A stretch of DNA of 64,000 nucleotides from Saprospiraceae bacterium (GCA_028282725.1 JANQHF010000004.1:84076-148075), one strand, 5' to 3'; counted from the first letter of the stretch, positions 1 through 11,700 are shown. The notes: a model not told the origin generated them from the sequence alone. Translations and numbers: made by a program.

Positions 1-439
1 GTTCGACGAGTGAATAGTAAAACCCCTCAAGGGGTCGATCCGTCCCATTGCCGAGTAATGCATCGATCAGAATGGCATCTCCGGCTAACACCGAACAGTC
101 GGACAGTCCCTTCAATTCACTGCTTGAAATGTCTTTTCGCCGTTGAAGCCTTTCCAAAAAATACCGGTTTTCCGGACTCCTTTTATCCGCTGTATCAAGG
201 TGAAGAATATGGACATGATATCCTCGATTAGCTAATAATTCTGCAATCAAAAAGCCATCGGCGCCGTTGTTCCCATTTCCGCATAGGACATGTATTGGTG
301 TGTATTGATTGATTTGTGGAATCAGCCATTCCACGAAATTGTTCGATGCACGGAAAATCAATTCCCGGCTCGTAATTCCTTTTTTGATGGTCTCCTCATC
401 GATCACTTTTATTTGTGAACTAGTAAAAAGTGGTATCAT
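1..439 (-). CDS. nnrE: NAD(P)H-hydrate epimerase (YjeF N-domain), 5' part only
   Basis: This gene runs off the left edge; about 146 N-terminal residues are visible, starting at the ATG at 439. The product begins MIPLFTSSQIKVIDEETIKK and continues with a glycine/asparagine stretch (CGNGNNGADGFLIAELL) and later DAILIDALLGNGTDRPLEG. These are hallmark motifs of the YjeF_N fold, which epimerises damaged R-NAD(P)HX to the S form. In most bacteria the C-terminal half is an ADP/ATP-dependent NAD(P)HX dehydratase (NnrD), but that part would lie outside the window, so single-domain versus bifunctional cannot be decided. It is transcribed away from the PorP gene; the 213-bp AT-rich gap between them should hold two divergent promoters, but I could not place either with confidence. 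Confidence 0.85.
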   Translation of the reverse strand, partial: MIPLFTSSQIKVIDEETIKKGITSRELIFRASNNFVEWLIPQINQYTPIHVLCGNGNNGADGFLIAELLANRGYHVHILHLDTADKRSPENRYFLERLQRRKDISSSELKGLSDCSVLAGDAILIDALLGNGTDRPLEGFYYSLVE

Positions 440-652
440 TTATATAAAAAAATTAATATATATAAGATTCTTTAAATCTGATAATTAATGATAAAAGATC
501 AATCAATTATTATTACATTTACGCATTGATTTTGACTGGTAAAACTTTAACCAAGGGTAATCACCTGAAAATAGTGCGCATTTGCACTGTTTTTTTGTGA
601 CTAAGGTAGTTTTTCTTGGTCCAAATTCTGTGAACAAACCTTTATACCTGAG

Positions 653-1660
653 ATGAGAAAAATTTTACTCTTTCTTACATTTTTGGTAGTTGCTGGTGCC
701 TTGAGTGCACAGGATATTCACTATTCCCAATTCTACAATTCCCCTCTAAATGTAAATCCGGCGAAGACCGGAATTTTCAATGGTGATAAAAGAGTCAATC
801 TCAGTTATAAAAGTCAATGGCGTTCAGTCCCGGTTCCCTGGACAACATTTAGCGGTTCCTTTGACCGGAAATTTTATCCTCGATATGGTAAGGAGCATTT
901 CTTTTCAATGGGAGTACTCTTTAACTATGACATCCAGGGTGAGCTGACCGATTTGAACCTGACAAACATCAATCTCACAGGAAGCTGGACAAAAATTATC
1001 AATGAAAATAACCTGTTCACAATAGGGGCACTTTTGGGTTTTGCGACCCGGGGCTTTGACAGTAATTCGTTGACCTGGGATAATCAATGGAATGGGTTTG
1101 AATTGGATCCCACACTTCCGACAGGCGAAAATTTTGATGCGGAACGAATTTCGTTCTTCGAGAATGGTCTTGGCTTGAATTACAGATGGCAACAAAGTAG
1201 CAGGACGAAGCTGGACCTTGGTATTGGTGGCTTTCATCTGATCGAACCCACAGTCGGTTTTTATGAAAATGATGATATAAAGCTTGCAAGAAGGATTTCT
1301 TTTACGGGAATGGGTAGCTTCCAGATGAGTGATAAATTTGATTTAGGGCTGAATGCGCTCTATCAGACTCAAAGAGACTACAATGAATTTATAGGTACTG
1401 CCTTAGGAAAGATCCATGTCAATCAGAGCAGGGGGAAGGAATTGGAGGTGCATGTAGGATTTGGATGGCGTTCGGGGAGATCGTGGTATCCGGTTGTCGG
1501 AATCCAACATCGTCAATTTTACATTTCAGCAAACTATGATGTAGACCATACAGATTTCGCAACGAGAGGAGGAATCAGGAGACCGACGTCATTTGAGATC
1601 CACTTGAATTATTTAATAACCGATGTAAAGCCAAAGGTGAAAGTCTGCCCAATATTCTAG
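653..1660 (+). CDS. PorP/SprF-family type IX secretion outer-membrane protein
   Basis: A 335-aa protein with a cleavable signal peptide (hydrophobic residues 3-18, ending in GALSAQ) followed by the family opening DIHYSQFYNSPLNVNPAKTG. The rest alternates short amphipathic strands typical of a membrane beta-barrel. In gliding Bacteroidota SprF is needed to deliver SprB, a type B-sorted adhesin, to the surface, and PorP is a T9SS component. Here it is the first gene of a three-gene run with 3-bp gaps to the TPR-OmpA protein and then a type B surface protein. I infer that it is the dedicated outer-membrane partner of that surface protein. A second family member lies at 40002-41231. Confidence 0.9.
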   Translation: MRKILLFLTFLVVAGALSAQDIHYSQFYNSPLNVNPAKTGIFNGDKRVNLSYKSQWRSVPVPWTTFSGSFDRKFYPRYGKEHFFSMGVLFNYDIQGELTDLNLTNINLTGSWTKIINENNLFTIGALLGFATRGFDSNSLTWDNQWNGFELDPTLPTGENFDAERISFFENGLGLNYRWQQSSRTKLDLGIGGFHLIEPTVGFYENDDIKLARRISFTGMGSFQMSDKFDLGLNALYQTQRDYNEFIGTALGKIHVNQSRGKELEVHVGFGWRSGRSWYPVVGIQHRQFYISANYDVDHTDFATRGGIRRPTSFEIHLNYLITDVKPKVKVCPIF

Positions 1661-1663
1661 GAT

Positions 1664-4117
1664 ATGAGGATGATGCAATTGTACATAGCGGCTATATTGA
1701 TGTTGATCAGTCTTTCGTCCCGGGGACAGACTCAGAAGGCTTTCCTGAATGCTGCAGGGGAGGCGTACAACAGCGAGAATTACTATACGGCTTTGGATTA
1801 TTACCTGGAGGCACTTGAATTTGATACGTCCGATATCAATATCATGTATATGGCTGCCGAAGCAGCACGGAAATTCAGTTCGTTCGAGGTTGCTGAAGAC
1901 TTGTATACAAAAGTGTTAGCCCAAGACAGCGACGCCGCATTTCCTGAAGCCGGTTTTCATCTGGCAACCGTCCAACAACTCCAGGGAAAGTACGACGTGG
2001 CCAGACGCAACTACGAGATGTATGTCAGTCAATATGAGGGAGATAACCAAAGGTTGACGGATAGATCCGGAAAGGAAATTGCTTCCATCGATTGGGCACA
2101 GGATAAAATCAATAATCCTGATCCATCCATTTCCATTATGCGAATGGGTGGTGTGGTCAATACACCCAATTCGGAGATTGGTGCCATTATGGACGGTGAT
2201 AACCTCGTGTATTCATCTGTTCAATATTTACCTGAAGATCGAAAGACTTATTCTGATAAACTGATCTCCAAGGTATTGACATCGACGGATTCCCTTACAT
2301 CATATGAAATTGCAGATGATTTTAACAAACCTAATCTGCATACGGCTCATGTTACGTTCAATATGAATCGTTCGAAGGTATTCTATACGGTATGTGAATA
2401 CATCACGGATACCGAGGTAAGGTGTGATTTGTATTGCAGGGCGATCCTTGGAGATGGCACATATGGGATTGAAAAGAAATTACCCTCACCCGTCAATGTG
2501 GATTCGTTTACTACAACTCAACCCAACGTTGCCTTTGATAAGGATTCCGGACAGGAGATCCTGTACTTCGTTTCCAATCGTCCCGGTGGGAAAGGCGGTC
2601 TTGATATTTGGGCTTCGAATATAACGGGCGTAGAATCCTTTGCCGATCCGGTTAATGTTACATCTGTTAATACGGCATCCGATGAGATGTCTCCGTTCTT
2701 TCACAATAATTCCCAGGTCTTGTATTTCAGTACGGATGGAGATATGACTCTTGGAGGATTCGATGTCTACCGAAGTGTGAAATCCGGAGGTCAATTTGAA
2801 AAAGCAGAAAATGTAGGTGCTCCGATCAATAGCAGCTACAACGATGTCTATTACAAATTGTCTGAAGAAGGTGATAGGGGATTACTGTCATCTAACAGGT
2901 TGGGCTCTCAATACGTGGATGAAATCAACAAATCGTGTTGCTACGACATATACGAGGCTCAGATCGGGGATCTTGAGATCAGTGTTAATGCACTCACGTT
3001 TGATGCCAAGTCCCTGGATAGCCTGGAAGGGGTAACCGTTCAATTGATCGATGCCCGTACAGGTGCTGTCCTCAATACCATTACTAATGATATTGGCGCT
3101 GATCACATTTTTGAACTGGAGAGGGCAAAGGAATATTTACTGGTGAGTTCAAAACCTGAATATTACACAGATACTCTTCCACTGAATACCAATACTGTCT
3201 TTTCGTCGGAGGATCTTATTCGCAAGATTTATATGAGAAGAAGCAGCCTTGAGTTGCAGGTATTTACATTTGATGAAATTTCAAGGGAACCTCTGATTGG
3301 TACAACAGTCTTGCTTGAGGATTTGACGGATAGCAGTATTCAATCCGTTAGTCTGACCAATGAAAATGCACATGACTTTGTGTTCAATGTCATTCCGGGT
3401 CACAGTTACAGAATTACGGCAAGTCGGGATCGATACTATGACTCATTCAAGGAATTTGTTGCCAATGACGATGATGGATCCGGAATGATTACCAAGGAAT
3501 TATTCCTGACAAGAAGGGATTTGAACCTTTATCTGCCTTTGGCACTATACTATGATAATGATCTTCCTGATGAAAATTCAAGAGAGCTGACAACCGAAAA
3601 AACATATACGGAGACCTTTGACCAATACATCCTTAAAAAGTTCGAATTCATCGACGAGTATACCACTGGATTGTCAGGTTCAGAGCGTGATCTTGCTGAG
3701 TCGAGAGTTGAGGAATTTTTCGAACAAGATGTAAAAGAAGGATTTGACAGGTTCACGAGGTTCCTAGACTTTATCACTGGTCAATTGCAGGATGGTCAGT
3801 CATTCGATCTGTCGATTCGCGGTTTTGCCAGTCCACGAGCAGATACGAAGTACAATCTTGCCTTGAGTCAAAGAAGGGTAGTGAGTGTACAAAACGAACT
3901 TCGGTCGTTCCGTCAGGGAGTCCTCTTGCCGTTTATTGAAAATGGTCAATTGAAGATTACTGAATTGTCATATGGAGAAAGTCTTGCACCGGATAATGTG
4001 AGCGATGTATTGTACGACAGAAGAAATTCAATATTCAGTCCTGAAGCATCCAGGGAGAGAAGATCTGAAATTGTTGAAATAAAACAGGGTTCACCCCTAT
4101 TGGATAGTCAAAATTAA
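1664..4117 (+). CDS. TPR-PD40-OmpA outer-membrane/peptidoglycan linker protein
   Basis: An 817-aa secreted protein (signal peptide at residues 1-22, ending SSRGQ). Residues ~25-140 form TPR-like helices. Residues ~270-415 hold WD40-like PD40 strands (ILYFVSNRPGGKGGLDIW, VLYFSTDGD, LLSSNRLGS). A carboxypeptidase-like beta region follows (~435-620), and an OmpA-like domain (~690-810) with RGFASPRADTKYNLALSQRR, the usual peptidoglycan-binding position. This layout matches the PorE/OmpA-like proteins encoded beside PorP in T9SS clusters, where they are thought to tie the outer-membrane machinery to the cell wall. The OmpA domain is divergent and has a long insertion before the final helix. It starts 3 bp after the PorP stop and is surely cotranscribed with it. 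Confidence 0.85.
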   Translation: MRMMQLYIAAILMLISLSSRGQTQKAFLNAAGEAYNSENYYTALDYYLEALEFDTSDINIMYMAAEAARKFSSFEVAEDLYTKVLAQDSDAAFPEAGFHLATVQQLQGKYDVARRNYEMYVSQYEGDNQRLTDRSGKEIASIDWAQDKINNPDPSISIMRMGGVVNTPNSEIGAIMDGDNLVYSSVQYLPEDRKTYSDKLISKVLTSTDSLTSYEIADDFNKPNLHTAHVTFNMNRSKVFYTVCEYITDTEVRCDLYCRAILGDGTYGIEKKLPSPVNVDSFTTTQPNVAFDKDSGQEILYFVSNRPGGKGGLDIWASNITGVESFADPVNVTSVNTASDEMSPFFHNNSQVLYFSTDGDMTLGGFDVYRSVKSGGQFEKAENVGAPINSSYNDVYYKLSEEGDRGLLSSNRLGSQYVDEINKSCCYDIYEAQIGDLEISVNALTFDAKSLDSLEGVTVQLIDARTGAVLNTITNDIGADHIFELERAKEYLLVSSKPEYYTDTLPLNTNTVFSSEDLIRKIYMRRSSLELQVFTFDEISREPLIGTTVLLEDLTDSSIQSVSLTNENAHDFVFNVIPGHSYRITASRDRYYDSFKEFVANDDDGSGMITKELFLTRRDLNLYLPLALYYDNDLPDENSRELTTEKTYTETFDQYILKKFEFIDEYTTGLSGSERDLAESRVEEFFEQDVKEGFDRFTRFLDFITGQLQDGQSFDLSIRGFASPRADTKYNLALSQRRVVSVQNELRSFRQGVLLPFIENGQLKITELSYGESLAPDNVSDVLYDRRNSIFSPEASRERRSEIVEIKQGSPLLDSQN

Positions 4118-4120
4118 CTC

Positions 4121-7100
4121 ATGATAATGCAAGTGCTAATGAGTCAAATAATGAAAAATATCAACAGACTGGCGATCCTGGGATTAATTCTATTGTGTTC
4201 CGGTTTTGTTCAGGAGTTACAGGCCACACATATTGTTGGTGCGGATATGACTTTCAGCTGCACTGCAAAGGATTGGTATGAGATTCATCTGACTGTAAGA
4301 AGAGATTGCTTCAACGGAGATCCGGAAGCGGTATTTGACGATCCTGGCTATGTAGGTATCTATGATGCCTTTGGCACACCCCTCAATTGGTTAGGAAGTC
4401 TTGGATTGGTCAGGATGGAGTTAGTGAGTGTTGAAAATATAGATCCGGACGTACTGGGTTGCGCCCCGGATGGAACCGAAATCTGTGTTTCTGAAGCCAG
4501 ATACGTTGGCAAGGTATTTCTTCCATTCCGGGAAAAAGGATATATCCTGGGATACCAAAGATGTTGCAGGAATGTGACCTTGTCGAATATCGTGAATCCC
4601 CTGGAGACCGGGAATACATCCTTTGTTTGCATTACAGAAGAGTCATTAAGTACATGTAATATTTCACCGGAATTCGGTAACTGGCCTTCGATTACCATTT
4701 GTGCCGGAGTGCCTCTTGCTTTTGATGCCTCTGCTACCGATGCTGAAGGAGACAGTCTTGCATACAAATTATATACACCTCACGCAGGCGCATCATTAGC
4801 CACTCCTCAACCTATACCACCAGAGGGCCCTCCCTATGATGAAGTGGAATATGCCCCGGGTTTTTCATTGGAAAATATGTTGGGCAGTGGAACACCACTG
4901 ACAATCGATGAAACAACAGGATTGTTGACAGCCACTCCGGGCGCTGTCGGTCAATACCTGGTCGGAATCCTTGTGGAAGAATGGAGAGATGGAAAAGAAA
5001 TCTCCAAAACGAGGAGAAACTTCGAATACAATGTCATTATATGTGACCCGGAAAAGCTTCTGTCCTTTGAGGCTCCGGACGTACAATGCGAAGGGTTGAC
5101 CGTGAACTTTGTCAATACGACTTTCAACCAGGACAGGACATTCAATTGGAACTTTAACTATCCAAATGATGACCCGGCCTTTATGTCCAACGAAGTTTCA
5201 CCATCATTTACCTATCCTGAGCGAGGCACCTACCTGGTGCAAATGACGGCAACCGGGGGACCGGAGACATGTAATACACAAGTGATCAAGGAAGTCAGGG
5301 TTGCAGATTCACACCTGAGCGCTTCATTTGAAGTGAATCAACCGATGTGCATCGGCGATCAACTCACATTGAGATTTAACTCAACCTCGGAAGAACCCGA
5401 TCCGGAGGAAAGTATCGTATTGAGTCGTTTCGATATCCAGGCAGGTAATAATACGTTCAGTGTAGAAGGATCAAATCCGGAAATTACGGTGCCGTGTGCA
5501 TCTTCAATTTCCATAACACATACAGTTGAATCATCAAATACTTGTACAGCAACCACTACTCAAAATTTCGATAGTATACCAGTCAATCCACCGGTGAGCG
5601 TAGAGTTCTTTGGTGATACGCTTTACGTATGTCCCGGAGAGGAAATCAGGTTGATCTCCAATCCTAACCCGGAATGGACATATACATGGACACCGGAAAC
5701 CGGACTTGACCTAACAGATCCTTCCAATCCTCTTGCATCACCTGAAGAATCGACTACCTATTTCGTTGAAGTGACAAATGGGGACATGATAGATTCCGGT
5801 TCTGTGCGTGTAGAGAGAATTGATGATATCCTGGATATAGCGATTATCAACAATTCGGGAGAATGCGCAGATGTGGCTGATCTGACTGCGGTGGCCAACA
5901 ATGCTATGGGATTTGCAGTGGTTTATGAATGGTCACTGGACCAAAACTTCAGCAGTGTTGTCGCCACGGGTGCGGATGTTCAGATTCCAATTGAGGGTGA
6001 ATCAGCGACCTTCTACTTACGTGCAGGCGGAGAGCGATTCTGTGGCAGCAATGTTCCTAATGTGACAGTGGAACGCTTCGCCCAGGGAATCAGTGCACAG
6101 TTTGAACCGATCAATACCTGTGTAAGTCCTGATGGTATGGTTTCAGTGGTCACGTCCAACCCGGATAACCCGATTACCGTGATTTGGGAACCTTCTGATA
6201 ATATTACTTCCGGATTGAATTCCCAAACAGTAAATATTACAGCACTCGAAGGACAAACGGAAATCAGTCTGACCTACACAGCTTTTGATAGTGAGGGGTG
6301 TATGAAGATCGATACGATCATCGTTCCGGTTGTAGATGAATTGATTGTCATGATCAGTGGCGGCCCAAGCGTCTGTAATGAGTCCTCCGTTTATTTCGCA
6401 AGTGCCAATGTTTCTAATGAATTCGTCAGTTATGAATGGTCACTCGACGAAGGCTTTGCGGATATCATTTCGACAGATTCCATTGTGATGACGGATGCTC
6501 CCGCCGGTAATACCTTATACCTAAGGGGTCGAACCGAACTTTGCGAGAGCAATGTTGCTTCGATAATTATAGAAGAAAGTACAGGTATTCTTGATGTGGA
6601 CGCACCGCGCAGGATTTGTGTCGGAGATACGGCAGATGTGGAATTGCTGATTCCTGCAGGAGACAATTTAGTGGTAACCTGGGATCCTGCGCAGGAAATC
6701 ATCTCTGGCCTGAATGAACCGGTTGTTATCATTGTAGGTCTCGCAACGACGAGCCCAAGCGTCATCCTCTCTTACACAGCTACAGATGGTGATTCATGCA
6801 TATTGACGGGTTCAATTGAAATCCCATATAGTACAGTTATACCTCCGGCTCCTGATCCTCAGATACAATGCGGAACCCATGGGGTATCATTTGTCATTGA
6901 TCCTATCTATGAGGATGGCGATGTTTTCTGGGATTTTGGTACGATCGCCGGAGAAACCGTAACGAGCACGGAAGCAAATCCATTGATTGATTTTGGTATG
7001 CCCGGAATCTACTCAGCTTCCCTTTCATCCACGATGGAAACTTGCAATTTTGACCCCCTCAGCATAACATTTGAAGTTCCGGAAATTTTAGAGATAACCA

Positions 7101-8086
7101 CCGCAGATACACTATTACGTCTATGTGTAGGTGATAGCCTGATCACATTGGGTGCAGAGAGTAATGCAAGTCTGATCGTATGGACGGACCAGGATGATAA
7201 TCTATTGACTACCGGTGATAGTATAACTGTTGATATTCGGGAAATTTCTTCTGTCACAGCAACCGTGTCAGATGCCTTTGGTTGTTCGGAGTCCATTACA
7301 TTTGACCTGGCTCCTTATATGTTTGACATTACCATTGATGGACCATCGGAATTTGTTTGTGGAGCCGATCCGATCACCATTACCGCTACAGATAACACAG
7401 GTGCTAATCTATCGTATATGTGGATTTCTGCTTCTGGTGTGGTCTCCGGTGAAGATGCCGCCAGTCCGACGATTGATCCTTTGAATGCGGAAGATCTCGT
7501 ATTGGTCGCTACCCATGTAGACCTGAATTGCGTGACCGAAATCCCATTCCCCATTACGGGAGGACCCAATCCGACTGCTTCCATTAGTACGAATCCGGGA
7601 ACCAACATTGTACTTGGCCAGACCGTTGATTTGAATGTTTCGACAGATGCGGCGGGTCCAACGTATTCATGGAGTAATGGTTCCACTACAAGCAGCATTT
7701 CGGTGATCCCCGATGAGACGACGACTTATCGCGTTACTGTTACCGATGAAAATGGATGCACCGCCGAGGCCGAGGTGACCATTACGGTAGAAATAGTTTG
7801 TGATGAGAGCTCTCTGTTTATTCCGGATGCATTCTCTCCGAATAATGATAATGTAAATGACCTGCTCTTTGTTCGATTGAACGGGGCCGCTTCCGTGGAC
7901 TTCCAGATATTGGACAGGTGGGGCAAGGAGGTGTTCCGAACCATGGATCAATCTGAAGGATGGAACGGACGACACCGCCAAAATGGAGATGAATTGTCAC
8001 CGGACGTATATGCCTACTGCGTGAAAGTAACCTGCCCGGATGGCTCAGAAATCGTCAAGGCCGGTAATGTATCCCTGATCAGGTAA
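4121..8086 (+). CDS. Giant surface protein with type B (gliding-motility) sorting domain
   Basis: A 1321-aa exported protein. The first ATG is at 4121, but the ATG at 4151 (MKNINRLAIL...) gives a normal signal peptide and is the more likely start. After the signal come THIVGADMTF and a Cys-rich N-terminal domain. From about residue 310 there are repeated PKD/Ig-like beta domains (for example WNFNYPNDDPAF and VFWDFGTIAG) with paired Cys. The C-terminal ~90 residues begin FIPDAFSPNNDNVND and contain QILDRWGKEVF and GWNGRHRQNGDELSPDVYAY, the classic T9SS type B domain. Family knowledge says such domains route the protein through the T9SS to the cell surface. The likely role is adhesion or gliding. 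No enzymatic domain is visible. Confidence 0.9.
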   Translation: MIMQVLMSQIMKNINRLAILGLILLCSGFVQELQATHIVGADMTFSCTAKDWYEIHLTVRRDCFNGDPEAVFDDPGYVGIYDAFGTPLNWLGSLGLVRMELVSVENIDPDVLGCAPDGTEICVSEARYVGKVFLPFREKGYILGYQRCCRNVTLSNIVNPLETGNTSFVCITEESLSTCNISPEFGNWPSITICAGVPLAFDASATDAEGDSLAYKLYTPHAGASLATPQPIPPEGPPYDEVEYAPGFSLENMLGSGTPLTIDETTGLLTATPGAVGQYLVGILVEEWRDGKEISKTRRNFEYNVIICDPEKLLSFEAPDVQCEGLTVNFVNTTFNQDRTFNWNFNYPNDDPAFMSNEVSPSFTYPERGTYLVQMTATGGPETCNTQVIKEVRVADSHLSASFEVNQPMCIGDQLTLRFNSTSEEPDPEESIVLSRFDIQAGNNTFSVEGSNPEITVPCASSISITHTVESSNTCTATTTQNFDSIPVNPPVSVEFFGDTLYVCPGEEIRLISNPNPEWTYTWTPETGLDLTDPSNPLASPEESTTYFVEVTNGDMIDSGSVRVERIDDILDIAIINNSGECADVADLTAVANNAMGFAVVYEWSLDQNFSSVVATGADVQIPIEGESATFYLRAGGERFCGSNVPNVTVERFAQGISAQFEPINTCVSPDGMVSVVTSNPDNPITVIWEPSDNITSGLNSQTVNITALEGQTEISLTYTAFDSEGCMKIDTIIVPVVDELIVMISGGPSVCNESSVYFASANVSNEFVSYEWSLDEGFADIISTDSIVMTDAPAGNTLYLRGRTELCESNVASIIIEESTGILDVDAPRRICVGDTADVELLIPAGDNLVVTWDPAQEIISGLNEPVVIIVGLATTSPSVILSYTATDGDSCILTGSIEIPYSTVIPPAPDPQIQCGTHGVSFVIDPIYEDGDVFWDFGTIAGETVTSTEANPLIDFGMPGIYSASLSSTMETCNFDPLSITFEVPEILEITTADTLLRLCVGDSLITLGAESNASLIVWTDQDDNLLTTGDSITVDIREISSVTATVSDAFGCSESITFDLAPYMFDITIDGPSEFVCGADPITITATDNTGANLSYMWISASGVVSGEDAASPTIDPLNAEDLVLVATHVDLNCVTEIPFPITGGPNPTASISTNPGTNIVLGQTVDLNVSTDAAGPTYSWSNGSTTSSISVIPDETTTYRVTVTDENGCTAEAEVTITVEIVCDESSLFIPDAFSPNNDNVNDLLFVRLNGAASVDFQILDRWGKEVFRTMDQSEGWNGRHRQNGDELSPDVYAYCVKVTCPDGSEIVKAGNVSLIR

Positions 8087-8624
8087 TTGCCCTCCAGGTA
8101 CTTTGTTCCAATTGATAGAGGAAGTGTGCACATAGTGGACTCGATTCGGACAACTTCGGATGTAGAAACCTTCCATTTGGCGACATGCCGATCTTTTCCA
8201 TTACCCGGACAGAAGGTGTATTTAATACAGATGTAAAAGAATAAATGCGATCAAGGTTTAATTCAGCAAAGGCATAATTTCGAACAGCGGCTGCGGCTTC
8301 TGTTGCCAATTCCTTATTCCAGTATTGTGCATCAAGTCTCCAGCCAATTTCAACACAAGGAGTAAAATGACTTTCAAACCCAGGATGTGAAAGTCCGGTA
8401 AAGCCAATAAATTGTCCTTCCGATTTCAATTCAAGAGCATTGATTCCATATCCCCATTCATGGATATGGTCTTTGATCCGGGCAAGGAGTCGAAGTGTTT
8501 CATCTTCGGTCAGGACAGATGGAAAATATCTCATTACCTCTGAATTGCGGTTCATTTCAATGAATGGATGAATGTCAGATTTCTTCCAATTGCGGATAAT
8601 CAGCCTGTCTGTTTCCAAGTACAT
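8079..8624 (-). CDS. GNAT-family N-acetyltransferase (RimJ/RimL-like)
   Basis: A 181-aa protein starting MYLETDRLIIRNWKKSD, the usual opening of the RimJ/RimL-type acetyltransferase group (Acetyltransf_3). Supporting features are the central GYGINALELKSEGQFIGFTGL strand pair, EIGWRLDAQYWNKELATEAAAA (the acetyl-CoA-binding loop and helix) and LNTPSVRVMEKIGMSPNGR near the end. The substrate cannot be read from the sequence; related proteins acetylate ribosomal-protein N-termini, amines or antibiotics. Its 3' end overlaps the 3' end of the upstream plus-strand type B gene by 8 bp, a convergent overlap with no room for a separate terminator. Confidence 0.88.
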   Translation of the reverse strand: MYLETDRLIIRNWKKSDIHPFIEMNRNSEVMRYFPSVLTEDETLRLLARIKDHIHEWGYGINALELKSEGQFIGFTGLSHPGFESHFTPCVEIGWRLDAQYWNKELATEAAAAVRNYAFAELNLDRIYSFTSVLNTPSVRVMEKIGMSPNGRFLHPKLSESSPLCAHFLYQLEQSTWRAIT

Positions 8625-8750
8625 ATCAATACATTTCCATTCTGACAGAGTCTTTACGAATATTGGCCTGAGCAGGTTTGGAATGAAGCGTCATTTTGTA
8701 TCTTGATCTGAACAAAATCATTTATTTCCAACCAATCAACGAACAAGAAA

Positions 8751-11700
8751 ATGAAAATGCTCCTTTTTTTATTCTGTCTGGTATTCTTCAGTCCGGATTC
8801 ACCTGTCCAAGCTCAATCAATTCCGGAGGATCAGCCTTTGGATACACTCTTCAAAGGTCTGAAATTCAGAAATATTGGCCCTTTTCGGGGAGGCAGAAGT
8901 GTGGCATCCTGCGGTGTGATCCAGGACAACCAGACATACTACATGGGATCTACCGGAGGTGGCATTTGGAAAACAACAGATGCGGGAATAACCTGGATCA
9001 ATATATCGGATGGCCAACTGAACACGGGAAGCGTAGGTGCGATTGCCGTATCTGAATCTGATCCCAATGTCATTTATGCTGGTATGGGAGAACATGCCGT
9101 AAGGGGAGTCATGACCTCTCATGGAGATGGCATTTATAAATCGACTGATGCTGGCAAGACCTGGAAGCATATGGGTCTTGCGGATAGTCGTCATATTGCG
9201 GAGATTCGGATCCATCCGGGCGATCCGGAGGTAGTATGGGTAGCTGTTCAGGGTGCTCTTCATGGCGACAGCGAATCGAGAGGAGTGTATAAGTCGGTGG
9301 ATGGCGGTGCAAGTTGGAAAAAGGTCCTCTATGTGGATGAAAAGACAGGAGCTGCTGATTTGACGATTGATCATTCGAATCCGCGAATACTTTTCGCATC
9401 GATGTGGGATCATCGCAGGACACCGTGGCAGGTGCGAAGTGGCGGCGCCGGATCTGCCATTTACAAATCCACTGATGGTGGCGAGTCCTGGGAGAAAGTA
9501 TCCGGTGGACTGCCTGATGAACTAGGAAAAACGGCAGTAGATATTTCCCGGGCCAACCCTATGGTTATCTATGCCAATGTTGAATCTGAAGGTACCAAAG
9601 GAGGGGTCTATCGTTCTGACGATGCTGGAAAGACATGGAATCAAACCACAAAAGACAGAATCACAGTAGCAAGAGCATGGTATTACATCGAAATATTTGC
9701 CGATCCTCAGGATGAGAATACCGTTTACGTATTGAATGCACCCATGCTAAAATCAATAGACGGTGGTAAGTCCTTTCGGTCGATCAGAAATCCTCATGGA
9801 GATCAACACCATATGTGGATCAACCCGGATCACCCGGACAATATCATCCTGTCAAATGATGGAGGTGCCTGTGTCACGTTTAATGGCGGACAATCCTGGT
9901 CTTCCCAGCAAAATCAACCTACGATTCAATTCTACCGTGTAATTACCGACAATTTATTTCCGTACAACGTCTACGGAGGGCAGCAGGACAATTCCTCCAT
10001 TGTGACCGCAAGCAGAACGACGGGTGGGGGAATCGGATGGAAAGATTGGTTTTCCGGACCGGGATGTGAGTGTGCTTTCATTGCTTTCGATCCCGATCAT
10101 CCGACATTGATGTATGGTGGATGTTACCAGGGAAATATCGAAGTTATGGACAGAGAGACAAGAGAAGGAGTGGACATCATGGCTTATCCAACTGCGGGTT
10201 TGGGTTGGACTCCCGGTGAAATGAAATACCGGTTTAACTGGAATGCTCCGATTGTTGCCTCGCCACAGGATCCTAATGTGATTTACCACTGTAGTAACCA
10301 GGTGTTGGTCACGAGAAATCAAGGCATGACATGGACAGAATTGAGCCCCGATCTTACCAGAAATGAAAAATCAAAACAAGTAGTCGGTGGTACACCCTAT
10401 ACCAATGAGGGAGCAGGAGGAGAAGTATACAACACAATCAGCTACCTCGAAGCTTCTCCCCATTCTGATCAGGTCTTGTGGGCAGGTAGCGATTGTGGTC
10501 TTGTACATGTGACACAAGATGCAGGGGCGTCCTGGCAAAATGTAACTCCTGATGGACTTGAAGAGTCGTTGATCAATGCGATAGATGTATCGCCTCATGA
10601 TGCCGCAACCGCATATATTGCGGTCACGAGATACAAATTCAATGACTTCACTCCATTGATCTACAGGACTGATGATTTTGGTAAGAACTGGGATTTGATT
10701 ACCGAAGGAATAGCGACAGAAGATTTTGTCCGCGTGGTCAGAGAAGATATGAAGAGACCGGGATTGTTGTATGCAGGGACGGAAACCGGTCTTTACATCT
10801 CTTACAATAATGGAGACTTATGGGAACGGATCAACCTGAATTTACCTGTTTGCCCGATTACCGATTTGACTTTCCGGGACAATGATTTGGTCATTGCAAC
10901 ATCGGGACGATCCTTTTGGATCCTCGACGATCTTGCAGCCGTTCAGTCTGGCTGGGATGTCATGGGTGATGCCTTGGTCCTGTATACGCCAAAACCAAGT
11001 TACAGGGTGACCGGTGGAGGTAGTGTCCGTCCGGGTCGAGCACTTGGCCAAAACCCTTTATCCGGCATGACAATAGATTATTATATTCCGGAGGGACATG
11101 ATGATTCCCTTGAAGTCCGAATGGAGATCCTCGATGAAGAAGGAACCAATCTTCGTTCTTACTCCAGCAAACCGGATAAAAACTTCATGAGCTTCCCGGG
11201 AGGTCCTTCTCGTCCACGTGTATTACCTGTTCAACAGGGAGTAAACAGGTTCAATTGGGATCTCAGGAGGATGCCGGTTGAAGGCGTAGACAAGGTATTC
11301 TTGCTTGGTGGATATAGTGGAGCACGCGTTCCCCCGGGCAATTATACCATTCGGATGAAGGTGGGTGACCAGACCACGGAAACAGTAGCCCAGTTAAAGG
11401 CAGACCCCAGGATCCCGGCAGAACCTCATGAATATATTGATCAATATGAATTAATGATCGAAACCGAGACCATGGCAAAAAAATGCCAGAAAATGGTGAA
11501 TCAACTTCGTGGGGTAAAGTCCCAGTTGACCGTCCTTAACAAACTCGCAAAGAATCATCCGGGTACAGACGCCCTGGTATCCATCGGTGATAGTATTGTC
11601 AACGTAATGAAGACCTGGGAAGAAAAAATTATACAGCCGGACCAGAAAACCTTCCAGGATGTAATCAATTTTCCCAACAGACTTAATGCTGAAATCACAA

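Noticed and set aside
439..653. Bacteroidota-type promoter (TTG ... TAnnTTTG) upstream of PorP/SprF
   Set aside because: Only partial matches were found with wrong spacing, so no site is annotated.
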